A DNA stretch of 64,000 nucleotides. It comes from Papio anubis (lineage: Eukaryota; Chordata; Mammalia; Primates; Cercopithecidae). Numbering within the stretch: the first letter of the stretch is position 1; every line of letters starts with the position of its first letter. The position numbers and the translations under genes were made by a program. Positions 1 to 11,384 of the stretch are shown piece after piece. Under the pieces are notes generated by a model. It had not been told where the DNA came from. It saw only the letters and a list, made by a program, of their open reading frames with translations, and searched no databases. The stretch spans positions 60,253,159 through 60,317,158 of the forward strand of contig NC_044986.1 of the NCBI RefSeq assembly GCF_008728515.1, in the 5' to 3' direction.

Positions 1-1429
1 GATAAAAGGTTAAAACCATGATGGTAAAAGAGATAAAAGATTGAGATATATTGGAAGAGGGTGAGAAGTGAAAAGTATAAAAGTTGATGGGATTAAAAAT
101 TAAGTGCAGGAAATAACTAACATGGCAAAAGTGAAACAGCATAAAGATGAAATGGATTTGGGTAAAATAACTCAAAAGAAAATGGAAACAAATAGCATGT
201 ACTAGATGAGCTGAAAATAGTGTGTTGTGTGAGGGCAGCTGCTTTCTGCAGTCGCAAGTCCACATCAAAAGGGGCAGCCCTGTCATGGGACTGGGAGCCA
301 TGTTGCTCCTTCAGTTCTCTGCAATTCATCACAGGCTCTCACACCTTTGTCTCTAGCACCAGAGCCTTCAGACCAAGGCAATCGAACATCCCTGGATATC
401 CAAGATAGCCAGTCTTTCCTCTGGAGAGCTTCCCAGGTGAACCTGCAGAACGTATCTGAAATACTTCCTGGCCTGTTTATCTAAAATTTTGAAATATGTA
501 AAATTCATTAGAAGTTCTTTCTTTTCTAAGATGCTTTTCTCCTCTCCTTCAGCTTGCACAGAAACACCCATGAACTGTGAAATTTGCTGCTTGTCATGTA
601 TTTTGATATTTGCTGATAGTTTTATTTGTGTATTTCCAAGTTCTTCCTAAAAGGCGAAAGCATGAAGAGGAAGGAAACAGTGGACTTTTAGACCATTGTC
701 TTAGTTTAAATGTCAAATTCATGGTGTTACAAGATTTCATGATACCGCGGCTAAGAGAATTTTATAATTGTCAACCCGTTCCCCTGCCCACTCATTCTCT
801 GCATGCAAAAGGCATATTCTTTCTTTCTGTAGGAGAGTTCTTCTTTGTCAAATATACTTCTCCCATGACAGGTGGAATTTGCTTACATTAAAAAGATGTG
901 CTCAAATTGAACCAAAGTATCTTAGTCATACTCCTAATTTTTTAAGACAGGGAATCTGATTAACCCATCTTGACCTGAAGGTAAGGGAAGCAAAGCAGTG
1001 TTGAACTGAGCTGAGCAGTGGAAAAGCTTGGGAGGGTGTGAAGGTTATAGCGAGACATCCTGCTGAGTAGCTGCAAGGTTTGATGGAAGTGGATTGAAGA
1101 GAGGAAGGATTTTTATAAATGGCAGTGTGGACCATGTATTTGAATTCCCTTTGTGCTTTTTGAGAAATGCAATCAAAGATTTCAGATTGAAGTTATATTT
1201 GGTTGCTGGGTTGTGTTTCTGTGGATAGGAAACTATTATAAGAGTGAAACACCTGGATCTTGGTTTTATCAAGGATACAGTAATGATTCCAAATACGTAA
1301 AAGTGCATTTTGTGAAGTGTAATATACAATAAAATGATTTTGGAAATGCAATGTGATAGAAATTATGATGGAATATTAAAAAGGAAGGAATAAGGTTCAA
1401 GTAAAAGCTGAATTTTCTTCTTCCACCTT
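1..1429. other. Unassigned non-coding sequence
   Basis: The first 200 bases are purine-rich, with many A runs. The longest open frames are 93-94 codons (610-891 forward, 1045-1329 reverse) and show no recognisable domain. I see no repeat I can name here. Confidence 0.5.
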
Positions 1430-1800
1430 TATTTCGTTCTTTTTGAGAAAGTACTATGCACAGTGTAAAGTGCTATAGGGGATGCAAAAGATGAATAAAG
1501 ACATTCCCTGTCATTTGCTTATAATTTAATGAGAGAGATAATACATCTAGCAGCAATGAAAAACAAGGAATGAGGAGATAATTGTCAAAAGAAAGATTTG
1601 TTCAGAGTTATATGGATTTTTCTGAAATAAGATATGACAGTGACCTGAATGGGTAAGAAGGCTTCAAGAGGAGGTCTGAATGTTTTAGAGTCAGTAGGAT
1701 TAGTTGTTGTTGGTGTTGGAATTGATGGAAGCAGTAAGGCAGAGGAAACAGATAAGCAAAGTTATAATAGAAAAAGCTTACATGTAGCTACTCTTTGGAG
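1430..1800 (+). repeat. Ancient mammalian dispersed repeat, family not assigned
   Basis: Degenerate copy of a family recurring about ten times in this window. Its 5' part resembles 'tactatgtgccaggcactgt' followed by 'ggggat.c.aagatgaa', and its later part resembles 'gaaggcttc..gaggaggt'. Here the signature is 'gctataggggatgcaaaag' near 1470 and 'aagaaggcttcaagaggagg' near 1655. I recognise the family by recurrence and cannot give its name. Confidence 0.35.
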
Positions 1801-2425
1801 ACAAGAAGCAAATGGGCACTTCAGAATGAAGAATTAGGTTCAAGAAGGCAAATGGTCAGTTTTCCAGAAAGAGTTATGTGAGCTAGATAATGAATGATCG
1901 TAAACGTCAGGATAAGAAATTTGTACCTGCTGCCATTGGGAGGCCTTTGGGAGTCTTTGAAGACTTTGATCTGTGGAGTGACATAATTTAAGTTATGCTT
2001 TGATATAGCACTAGACAAAAGGAAGGACTACAAAGAACAGTAACAAGAAGTAGCTAAAGAATGGGGGCAATTGTGTTAAGATGGCAGGCAGGTTACCCAC
2101 ATCTACTTCCTCCTAACAGAATTCCTTTGAGACAATACAGAGGGAATGCTTTTGTAAGAGCAATCGAAAACAAGGAAGGGTGATATGGGTAGAGCAGAAA
2201 CTTTTTAGATATTTCTAAAAGATATAAAGTAGAGCGGTTGGCTAGATAGAAAAAAGGAGACCAGAAGAATCAACATCCCAAAATATGAGCAGAAGTTAGG
2301 AATGCTATCAAGGTAGGAAAAACTGGGGGACAGTCACATGGGTCTGAATCAGAACTGGGTCAATGTGGGTTGATCAGGTTCTCTTGCCTAGAAATTTGGA
2401 AGTGAGACTGAGAAATTTCAGTTTA
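1801..2425. other. Unassigned non-coding sequence
   Basis: A-rich sequence with no open frame above 65 codons and no repeat signature I recognise. Confidence 0.45.
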
Positions 2426-2741
2426 GGCTGGGTGCGGTGGCTCACACCTGTAATCCCAGTACTTTGGGAGGCCGAGGTGGGTGGATCACCTGAGGTCAGG
2501 AGTTCGAGACGAGCCTGGCCAATGTGGCAAAACCCCATCTCTACCAAAAATACGAAAATTAGCTGTGTGTGGTGGCACATGCCTGTAATCCCAGCTACTT
2601 GGGAGACTGAGGCAGGACAATTGCTTGAACCTGGGAGGTGGAGGTTGCAGTGAGCTGAGATCATGCCATTGCACAACGGCCTGGGTGACAGAGTGAGACC
2701 CTGTCTCAAAAAAAAAAAATATATATATATATATATATTAA
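2426..2741 (+). mobile_element. AluS SINE, full length
   Basis: Complete dimeric Alu in forward orientation, starting 'ggctgggtgcggtggctcac'. Both arms and the middle A-rich linker are present, and the element ends 'gagaccctgtctc' followed by an A run that becomes (TA)n from about 2720. The left arm has 'cacctgaggtcagg' and 'gcctggccaa', which fit AluS rather than AluY. I find no clear TSD. The open frames 2363-2653 forward and 2374-2709 reverse are Alu-derived. Confidence 0.93.
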
Positions 2742-4030
2742 TATGAGAGACTTTTTTGGATGTAAACAGAAGAGCTATGGAGTGGCCATCTTCTACCTCA
2801 CGCTGGGGAAGCCTATCTGCAGAAAGAGAAATACACAGGATATGGCAAAAGAAACTGATTTCCTTTAGCTTTTTACCTTATGGTAGTCAATGGAGGCAAC
2901 TGCCATTTGCTTGCTTGAGACAGCCCAGTGACCTATTACTACATTCCTGTTTCAACTTTACATAAGTTGAAGTTGTTTTCTCTTACTTGCATCTGAATCT
3001 TAATCTGTATATGAGTTCTAAGAAAAAGGTGAGAGTTTTTCAAGGAAGTGGATGAGAAATAACAGTTATTTGTTTCTGAAGGTGGTTGTTGAGAATTGAA
3101 GGGCATTATCCCTTGTTTGATATTGCATTGAGAGATGTCAGAAACTAAGGCAACTTCAAAAGCAATTCATTTAACCAGTCATAAGTCAAATTAATATTGT
3201 GTGACTGCAGTGAAGGGAACAAAGCCTGCTGGAAAGCAGTCTGTGACATATTAATTAATATCAGCTTGTTGACTAATAGTCTGAGGTGAATTCCAGTTCG
3301 ATAGAACCATAACCTTAATCAGTCCCTGGAAAATTTTCTCTGGCAAAATTTCTCTGGCTTTATATATTGTTGTTTGTTATATTATTTCTTAAAATTGAAA
3401 ATGGGTTCAATATTCCCTTTCCATCACTTGAATTGACTCTACCTCTTACATAACTCTAGTTTCTTTCTTTGTATACCATTGCGATATCAAGCAACTTCCA
3501 ATATTTGAATATTCCAAAGCACTTTCTTCTGACTGCCTCGTTCACCCTGAAATAGCACAAATATTCTTTGTCAAACTATGTCCTCTGGTTTTTAATTTGA
3601 AAATTATAGTCTTGTAGTAAATTCTCCTTCGTGCCAGGCAGAACAATTTTACCCTCTGCCAAGCTGTGATTTTTCATTTCAGTCCATTTTCTGGAGAGAA
3701 CTGGGGTCACTGGTTAATGCTGGTTTTAAAACAGCTTTTCATGCCACAGCCCTTGAACATCCCTAGCTGTGGAAAAAAATGTGAGGGTGGTTTACGTGTT
3801 CATTTTCAGAGTCCCTTTCTCATTGCCTCCTTCCTTCCCCTTGTTTTTATTTCCCACCTCCCAGCTTTCCTGCATGTATCCAGACAGCTTCCCAGGACAC
3901 TTCTATGTGGGAAAACTGCTCCCTTTACATTGCTTTTTACTCCATGAGTGTTCAGGCTACATACCTCTGTCAAAAACATTTCTGTTTCATGTCTACATAC
4001 ATTCATTTTTAGCCATCAATGACTGAAAAT
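2742..4030. other. Unassigned non-coding sequence
   Basis: No named repeat. An open frame of 93 codons at 3666-3947 forward is hydrophobic because the strand is pyrimidine-rich around 3810-3880. It shows no domain and I do not call it a gene. Confidence 0.45.
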
Positions 4031-4150
4031 ATCTTAGAATATTATGCTGCTGGAAAACCAGTGTACTTCTAACAAGAGTCTTTAGAGTGACTTGTGAGAA
4101 TTTCAGGACTGATGATAGGATGGTCAATGTGTGGACGATATAATGGATTC
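4031..4150 (+). repeat. Local direct duplication, copy 1 (uninterrupted)
   Basis: About 120 bp here match 5374-5413 plus 5714-5797 in the same orientation, with roughly 14 differences by eye. Shared blocks include 'attatgctgctggaaaacca', 'agagtcttta' and the end 'taatggattc'. This copy carries no insertion and so represents the state before the Alu entered copy 2. Confidence 0.85.
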
Positions 4151-5069
4151 AGTCTTTGGTTCAATCTCTGACCTTCTCTTTGTGAACTGAGCTTTCTCCC
4201 AAATGTCTGCACTGTATCCTAGGAGTGGGCCCTGGCTGCTTGTCATGGGCTCACCTGCTGCCATGCTTTTGCTGATTACACAGAGTGGGCAACTGAATCA
4301 ATCTGGTCCAGCCAGATTATCTCTCTAGAAATTTGGATTTGGAATGGACAGATTTGCAACTTCACCATGTGAAGTTGAAGGTGGAAGGGTGGCCATATTT
4401 GCCAAGTGACTGAAGGGCTGAGAACACCAGTGTGAAGGGAGATGATGCAATGGCTGGGTAGAGAAGGGCAGAATGAAGGCAGCAGTGGAGGCCTGGTGGG
4501 TTCAGCCTCACCCTCCAGCCAATGTGATATACTTGAAAATGGCAAGCAGGGATTTGGGTGATGACAATCCTCAACTTCAGAATTACTCTTCACCTACCTG
4601 CTTCTAACCATAAGACTTGTTGATGACTCTGCTTCTGGCAATGTTGTGTGGGGTAAATACTTTAAAGAAGAATTCAGTTTATATTGGTTAGAAATATAAT
4701 GGCTTATATTAAGTCCAACAGAGCTTAAAGGTAAAAAAAATAATAATGGTTTGTAGCTGCTTATGAGAAAGAGAGAGAACAGTGTTGGCTAAAAATGTAC
4801 AGTGTTTGGGTTGGGAACTGAGATAGGATCCTGAGAGAAATGTTGCCTGTAAAATGAAGTAAAAATCCAATATGGAGAGGAGAAATTTTCATCTTGGAAT
4901 AACGTGTGGTTTCAGCTGTAATAAATAGATCTCTTCAGCACCTGGAAGGTTCCCTGTTTTGTCTATGAGCAGCCTACTTTGGCCTGGTTCCCCGTGCAAA
5001 CATTAATTATTTTTTTTTCCAAAATATACATCTTAATATGAAGAAGGTTGGGGAGCTTAGACCCAGAAT
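4151..5069. other. Unassigned non-coding sequence
   Basis: A 105-codon reverse open frame (4276-4593) has no recognisable domain or signal peptide. No repeat named. Confidence 0.45.
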
Positions 5070-5285
5070 AATGGCTGATATTTATTGAGTGCTTACTATG
5101 TGCTTTGCATTCATTATCTTATTTAAAGTTTACCAAAGCCCTATAAGTTGGATGCCCTTGTTATCCCCATTTCACAGATAAAAGTAAGGAGTCCATAGGT
5201 TAAATAATTTGCACAAGTCACATACCTTGCAGCTCTGGAGCTGGGTCACAAACTCAGGTCGTGTGGCTATAGATGCCAGGTGCCA
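5070..5285 (-). mobile_element. MIR SINE
   Basis: On the plus strand it reads as reverse-complement MIR: 'tttattgagtgcttactatg', then 'ttatccccatttcacagata', then a degenerate 'taaataatttgcacaagtca' and a final part resembling the tRNA-derived head. Diverged but close to full length. Confidence 0.75.
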
Positions 5286-5373
5286 CGCTTTCAGCTGCTA
5301 CTCCATATGCTTCCCCTACTGAGAAGATCCATCTGCTGGGAGGCACTGCAGCTCAGGAGGAGAAAAGGGTGCC

Positions 5374-5797
5374 ATATTAGAGTATTATGCTGCTGGAAAA
5401 CCAATGTACTTTTTTTTTTTTTTTGAGACAGAGTCTCGATCTGTTGTCCAGGCTGGAGTGTAGTTGCACTATCTCCTCACTGCAACCTCCACCTCCCAGG
5501 CTCAAGCAATTCTCCAGCCTCAGCCTCCCAAGTAGCTGGGATTATAGGCATCCACCATCATGCCCAGCTAATTTTTGTATTTTTGTAGAGAGGGGGTTTT
5601 ACCATGTTGGCCAGGCTGGTCTTGAACTCCTGACCTCAGGTAATCCGCCCTGCTTGGCCTCCCAAAGTGCTGCGAATACATGCGTGAGCCACTGTGCCCA
5701 GCCCCAACGTACTTTTAATAAGAGTCTTTAAAGTGACTTGTGGGAATTTCAGTTCTGATAATAGGATAGTCAATGTAATGGACGATGTAATGGATTC
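5374..5797 (+). repeat. Local direct duplication, copy 2, split by an Alu
   Basis: Left part 5374-5413 and right part 5714-5797 together match copy 1 at 4031-4150. The reverse AluS at 5409-5703 lies between them. The Alu's TSD ('ccaatgtactttt' 5401-5413 and 'ccaacgtactttt' 5704-5716) falls inside the duplicated sequence, so duplication came first and Alu insertion second. Confidence 0.85.
5409..5703 (-). mobile_element. AluS SINE, full length
   Basis: Reverse-strand Alu: T run, then 'gagacagagtctcgatctg', right arm, 'gctaatttttgtatttttgt', left arm, ending 'cactgtgcccagcc'. A 13-bp TSD with one mismatch flanks it. The reading frame at 5387-5731 is Alu-derived. Confidence 0.93.
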
Positions 5798-6200
5798 ATT
5801 ACATCAGGGATGTTACCAGTCTCTTGCCTCCACTGCTTCACTCACATAATTTATCTCTCCAGGCAACTGGCTTACTACCTAGAGGCTAAGCTGTGTTGAA
5901 ATTTATGCAAAAGATACTGTACAAGTATTAAGCAATGAAAACCAACTGATCTTTCCTCATCCTTGGCAAGGTGGTTCCCTCACTTCTACCCCTGTCAAAT
6001 AGGCCACTGATAATCAAAGTTGGGTTACTTGGTGTCAGGAAATACAATTAAAGCAGTATTTCTCTCTCTCTCTCTGGGTTTTATCCTGGGAAAAAGAAAA
6101 TACTTTTTATTATTGAGTCTTTTATCGATGATCCTTAGTCCTTAAAGACAGAACTTCTCAGAGATAATATATGCTCACTTTATTTAGGATTTTTGAAATA
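5798..6200. other. Unassigned non-coding sequence
   Basis: No repeat named except a short (TC)n run at about 6059-6075. Confidence 0.45.
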
Positions 6201-6206
6201 TATACC

Positions 6207-7172
6207 TGTAGGGTCCAGCCCTATGGGGCTTAGCAGGTGTTCTCTCCATGTGCAGAGATGAGAGATTGTAATAAATAAAGACAGAAGACAAAGAGATAAA
6301 GAGAAAGCAGCTGGGCCGGGGGGACCACTACCATCAAGACGCGGAGACCGGTAGTGGCCCCGAACGGCTGGGCGTGCTAATTTTATTGCATACAAGACAA
6401 GGGGGGCAGGGCAAGGAAGGTGGATCTTCTAAGTGATTGATAAGGTGAAGCAAGTCACGTGATCATAGGACAGGGGGCCCTTCCCTTTTGCGTAGCCGAA
6501 GCAGAGAGAGAAGGCAGCATACGTCAGCATTTTCTTCTATGCACTTTTCAGAAAGATCAAAGACTTTAAGACTTTCACTATTTCTTCTACTGCTACCTAC
6601 TACGAACTTCAAAGAGGAACCAGGAGCACAGGAGGAACATGAAAGTGGACAAGGAGCATGACCATTGAAGCACAGCACCATGGGGAGGGGTTTAGGCCTC
6701 CAGATGACTGCAGGCAGGCCTGGATAATATCCAGCCTCCCACAAGAAGCTGGTGGAGCAGAGTGTTCCCTGACTCCTGCAAGGAAAGGAGACTCCCTTTC
6801 ATGGTCTGCTAAGTAATGGGTGTCTTCCCGGACGCTGGCATTACCGCTTGACGAAAGAGCCCTCAAGCAGCCCTTATGCCGGTGTGACAGAGGGCTCACC
6901 TCTTGCCTTCTAGGTCACTTCTCACAATGTCCCTTCAGCACCGGACCCTATGCCCACCGGTTATTACTAGATTATTTTAGTAATGCAACAAAGAGTAATA
7001 TTAAAAGCTAATGATTAATAATGTTTATAATAATGATTGATAATTTTCCATGATCATCTCTATATCTAATTTGTATTATGACTATTCTTATTCTAACTAC
7101 TTTCTTTATTGTACTGAAACAGTTTGTGCCTTCAGTCTCTTGCCTAGGCACCTAGGTAATCTTTCGTCCACA
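6207..7172 (-). mobile_element. Solo LTR of a class II endogenous retrovirus (ERVK type; LTR13-like)
   Basis: A 966-bp element begins TG and ends CA. It is flanked by a perfect 6-bp duplication, TATACC at 6201-6206 and 7173-7178; six bases is the usual target duplication of ERVK/betaretroviral integrations. Read on the minus strand it runs from a 5' end at 7172 to a polyadenylation signal AATAAA (complement of 6382-6387), followed by about 175 bp with a pyrimidine-rich end, as in LTR R-U5 regions. The best match from memory is LTR13 (HML-4 group), but I am unsure of the family. No gag, pol or env sequence adjoins it, so proviral internal sequence was lost by LTR-LTR recombination. The short frames inside it (6463-6744, 6609-6899) are not retroviral genes. 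Confidence 0.85.
6382..6387 (-). promoter_or_regulatory. LTR polyadenylation signal
   Basis: AATAAA on the minus strand (plus strand 'tttatt' within 'ctaattttattgcatac'), placed about 175 bp before the LTR 3' end as expected for the R region. Whether it is used is unknown. Confidence 0.5.
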
Positions 7173-7178
7173 TATACC

Positions 7179-8527
7179 CACATGTTATCTCCTTGTTTCT
7201 TAATCTTGCTGCCTATTTCTGTTTGTTGCTACCAAAAATTCCTAAATAATAGGGTTCAGGAGGGAGAATTTGGAGCTGAATGTTGGACAGGGGGAACTAT
7301 TTCTATCCCTCAGATTAGGTGGTTTATCAGGGAAAGGGCTGCTGGAGGCTGATACAGTTTTGAAAATGGGCAATAAGACATTTCTCAGTCCTGAATCAAA
7401 ATGAAGCCACAAAAGATCTTCCCATAGAGGGTAAAGGGATTACATCTTTGATATGGGATTTGACATTGTATTTTCTACTTTATTCTCCCCATGTGCATGT
7501 TGTGAGTGTGACTGATCCATGAAAGCTTTTCTACTCCTGGCTTTCATGAATTTTTTCCCCCTCTTTCAGAAAAAAATAGTTATTATAAAAGAAGCACAAC
7601 TCCTCTAGCCTCTTCAAAATAGAATAATGACATTTTCATAGCAAGTGATTGTGGGAGGAAGTGCGGGGATGTTGAGCTGGCTGAAATCCAGCAGTTTTTA
7701 AAGAACCAGAGAAAGGTCACTCACCTCTTAAAAAGTGACAGTTGTGAAAACAAGCCAATTTTGGAATTTGTCATCGTGCGTTAACAGCATACTCTTTTGT
7801 AGTTACTGATATCTGTCAGGGTAAATGCCAGCAATAAAGAGCTTGCTTGCAGGCTTTGCTGAGGAGGTAGAAGTCTTGCATTTTAGGCCTGTGCACATTT
7901 CTTTGGCTTGTTGGAAACAGATGTGGTTGAAAGAGCTTTGGCCTGGGACTCCTGATGCTTTACTTATCCTGGCTATGACACTGAGGAGCTTCTTGACACT
8001 GTGGTTAACAAATCTCTCTGGTTCTCAAGTCCCTTCATCTATAATGTGAATAAGAGTTTAAAAAGATTAGCTCTAAGATCCGTTCTTGCTAAAAAAAATA
8101 TCAGTAATTCTAAGATCTGGAGGCAGAAATCACAATGGTTTCTGTACTAATACTTTACTTTTTTCTCCAGGAAATCACTGATTCCTTAAAAGTCCTTGTC
8201 TAGGTTCTATAAGGGTGGATAGACAGTTTGCCAGTGGCATTTTGGAAGAAAAGCTTCTATTTAGCAGCACTTTCTTTAAATCTTCCTTGATTGGTGTTAA
8301 GAGAGACCCTGGCTATGGCCATATCCATATCTTTGTATCTCGCCTCCTAAGCCAGAGTCCTCATGACCTGACTTAATAATCTTTGAGCCAGTTGCTCAGA
8401 GTTGCTCCTTTTGGTGTATCTGTGCCTGGATCCCAGTCCTAAAAATGACATGTTGCTGTTCAGGATGATTAATATTAAAATCAAAGCTCTTGAAAGTACA
8501 AAACAAATGAGGACACCATGGAGTTTG
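7179..8527. other. Unassigned non-coding sequence
   Basis: No repeat I can name. A 74-codon frame (7825-8049) is the longest forward one and has no domain. Confidence 0.45.
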
Positions 8528-8912
8528 TGATGGTCAGTTTTATATGTCAGTTATGCAATCAAACACTAACTGAGGGGTTGCTGTGAAAGTATTTTGTGGA
8601 TGTGATTAATGTTCATTATCATTTGACTTTAAGACAGGGAATTATCCTGGATAATGTGAGTGGGCCCAATCCAACCAGTTGGAAGGTCTTAATGGCAGAA
8701 CTTCAGTTTCCTGGAAGATGAAGAAATTTCATGTGTGACTGTAGCTTCACCCTATGTTCAAGAGTTCCAGCCTATCTTTCTTGGTGGCCTGTTCTAAGCA
8801 TTTTGGATTTGCCTAGCCTAGCCCACAATTGTATAAGCCAGTGACTTGCAATAATCCCTTAATATCTATCTCCTGCTTGTTCTGTGTCTCTGGTAGAACT
8901 TTGGCAGATGCA
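8528..8912 (+). mobile_element. LTR-like interspersed repeat, family uncertain
   Basis: Begins 'tgatggtcagttttatatg' and contains 'ttgctgtgaaagtattttg', 'gtgattaatgttcatta' and 'aatgtgagtgggcccaatcc'. All match a common human repeat that starts TGATGGTTAATTTTATGTGTCAAC-like and ends with CTAATACA-like sequence. The 3' end (about 8912) is degenerate. I cannot name the family and see no TSD. Confidence 0.6.
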
Positions 8913-9460
8913 GACCCCAAGGCCTGCATTTTATAGAGAAACTGGGGTTCAGTCCCCAGAGTTCGTTGATTGGAGAGCCAGGTGCCATGACTGTCAGGTG
9001 TATAAACTTCTCACTGAACCGTATTTCTACTCCCTAGAATCCAGTTCTCAATGTGGACACAAGGACACATAGATGTAATACATGAAAGACTCATGCCTCC
9101 TCACCCTGTGCTTCCAAATGTGTTCACTATGGCTTGATAGATGGGTTCACCATTTTTCAATGGCTTCTGTGTTGAATGTTCTGGTGGAAATGCAAACATG
9201 GTGCCCAGGAACATTACAACCCATGGGACTTTTGCAATAAAATCTTGTTCTCAGGTTTTGTGGAAAGTTACTTAGCAAGATGTTGAGAGATACTGGAATC
9301 TTAGAAGGGCAATCCAGCAGCATATGTGAGCCATGATAAAAGTGTTATAAGTCTGCAAAGATACTTCTTGTCCATGCTTTTCCTTGGAAAAGTAAAACTT
9401 TGCAATAGTTGCTCTTAATTTTTTAAGAATTGACTGAAAGGCCTTGGAGAATCTAATGCA
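8913..9460. other. Mostly unassigned; weak MIR-like stretch
   Basis: 8930-9060 has loose reverse MIR character ('cattttatagagaaactggg'). The rest is unassigned. Confidence 0.3.
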
Positions 9461-9632
9461 GATGTAGTGGGTGGCTGTCCCGTGCATTATAGAATGTTCA
9501 GCAGCATTCTTGGCCTCTACTCGCTACTAGAAACCAGTAGCATTCTCTTAGTTGAGACAACCAAAAGTGTATCTAGGCATTGTCAAATAGCCCTGGAGGG
9601 CAAAATCACATCTGATTAAGAAACACTGACCT
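9461..9632 (+). mobile_element. MER20 (hAT DNA transposon, non-autonomous)
   Basis: Matches MER20 from the central part to its 3' end: 'gtggctgtcccgtgcattat', 'agcagcattcttggcctcta', 'gagacaaccaaaagtgt', 'ggagggcaaaatcaca', and a degenerate terminal inverted repeat near 9625. The 5' third is missing or unrecognisable. Confidence 0.85.
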
Positions 9633-9814
9633 AAGAGAAGCCAGAAAAGTGCACATATGAAGAAAATTTTGTGTATGACTTAAGGGTGTTCCTAGACCTG
9701 CCTGAAACCATCCACAGGAACCCCAGGTTAAGAATCTTTGTTCTTCTAGGTTCAACTGTCTTTTCTATGTAGCTATTTGGAATATTTTAATTGAATTGTC
9801 AGGTGTATACATTT

Positions 9815-9930
9815 TGTCTACTAGCTGGAATGGAAGTTCTTTGAACAGAAGGGAGCATGTCAAATATTGTTTTAGTATATTGTTTGCATCATAATAGCTC
9901 TCAGTAAACACTGATTGACTGATTAAAAAA
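9815..9930 (+). mobile_element. L2 LINE 3' end
   Basis: Shows the L2 3' pattern: a segment resembling 'ctggaa.ggaagttctttga', later 'tctcagtaaacactgattga'. Diverged. Confidence 0.5.
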
Positions 9931-10064
9931 ACAATGGAGGCTCCCAGGACATACTTCCTTCCCTGGGAAGCAGTGTAGGTTCAGAGCATCTACTGTCCCA
10001 ACCCTCCCAGCCCCACCAAAGAGACAGTAGCTTTGCTCCCAATAAGGAGCTATGTTAACTTTGG

Positions 10065-10210
10065 ATAAAGTTGCATAAACCCTTTAAGTCTCAGGTCTCA
10101 TCTCTAAAATGAGGAAATCATAGAGTTGTCATGGGCATAAAAATAGGTAGTTATGTAAAGCATTTGGCACACAAAATGTCCTGTAAATATTAGCCATTAC
10201 TATTGTTCCT
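10065..10210 (+). mobile_element. MIR SINE, 3' part
   Basis: 'tctaaaatgaggaaatca', 'gagttgtcatggg.ataaaa', 'gtaaagcatttggcacaca' and 'tattagccattactattg' follow the MIR consensus from its core to its 3' end. Confidence 0.75.
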
Positions 10211-11384
10211 TTCACTCCCCTAGTGCAGGTCTCCTGGTTGATGTGGTGGTCAGGCAGGTTTGGGAGGACCTGGGATGTCTCAAGGCAGTGAGGAAGTGAG
10301 GAGTTTGTTGCTATGTATGTGTGTTGGGGGTGGGCAGGGTATGAGTTCCCAGCTGAGGTTGAATTTCAAACTCACCCACTGAGGATGATGGTTTCATTTG
10401 GTTCCACAGTCTTCAGTGCTCCTGTCTGCAAAGGTGGTCTTTTGGGGCAGAGGATGCAGCTGGCCTCTGAGCCTCTCTCACATAGTCCAGAGGGGCTACA
10501 ATTACTAATATGTATTGGTTTCTCAGGGCGTCTTAGCAGCGGGAAACAAACCTTGCATATTTTCAGGAGCAGGGAGTAAACAGTGTACCTTCCCCTGCAC
10601 GGTAATTAGAAAAGCAAAGAGTTTGTGCTGGGAAATAATGTAGGGAGCCAGTTGTTGAGAAAACACTCAAAACAGCCACTTGACAGGGGTCCCCTGGAGG
10701 ACCCTGCAGGTGTGTGGAACTGGGGCAGTTCAGGTGGAAAAATTCCCCTTCATTCTTGGAAAAAGGGGTAACGTTAAGACAAAATGTTCTAACCAGCTCT
10801 TGGTTCCTTTTGCCAGAACTGCTCAGAGATGAGCTCCCTGCCCAATTAGGCAGCCTCTGTGGAGATTGCTTTCATCAAGCCTTGTTAAGAGGGAAAATAA
10901 CAGAATGTGCTCACTGCTTTCAAATTTACTTTGAAGCTTGCATTTATCTGCCAGAGGGAAATGTTCATCTTTCCTGTGAGCTAGTGGGTGAGCCCTGGAA
11001 TTAACAGGTGATGTTTCCATAAATACGGCTCAGTTCAGCACTACCATTATTCCTTTTTATTGCTAGGGATTAATGAACAGGAAAAGGAAGACTCTTTGTA
11101 GGGCATAAAGACATAGAGAGGTGTTTGGTAAGAAAACTCTCAGATCTCATCCAGGGTTTGAAGACTCAGGGCTTTGCACGCTGCTTTTCAACCACCATTC
11201 AATCACTGGGAGCAGGTGACAGAGTCAGCCAACGGCTGCACTAACCACCCTTGAGCATCACTTTTTTAATGTACAGCTGTCCCTCAAATTCTTTATTGGC
11301 TGTCCAATAGCAATGCGTGGTTGTATTATATACTAACCATTACCTTGTATGCTATTAAATTATTTCTTATTATTCTTCTATATT
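10211..11384. other. Unassigned non-coding sequence
   Basis: A 96-codon forward frame (10714-11004) contains several cysteines but no zinc-finger spacing or other domain I recognise, and has no splice-flanked or promoter context. Not called a gene. Confidence 0.4.

Noticed and set aside
6463..6899. Two minus-strand frames of 93-96 codons in the ERVK-type LTR
   Set aside because: They lie within a solo LTR and do not correspond to retroviral genes.
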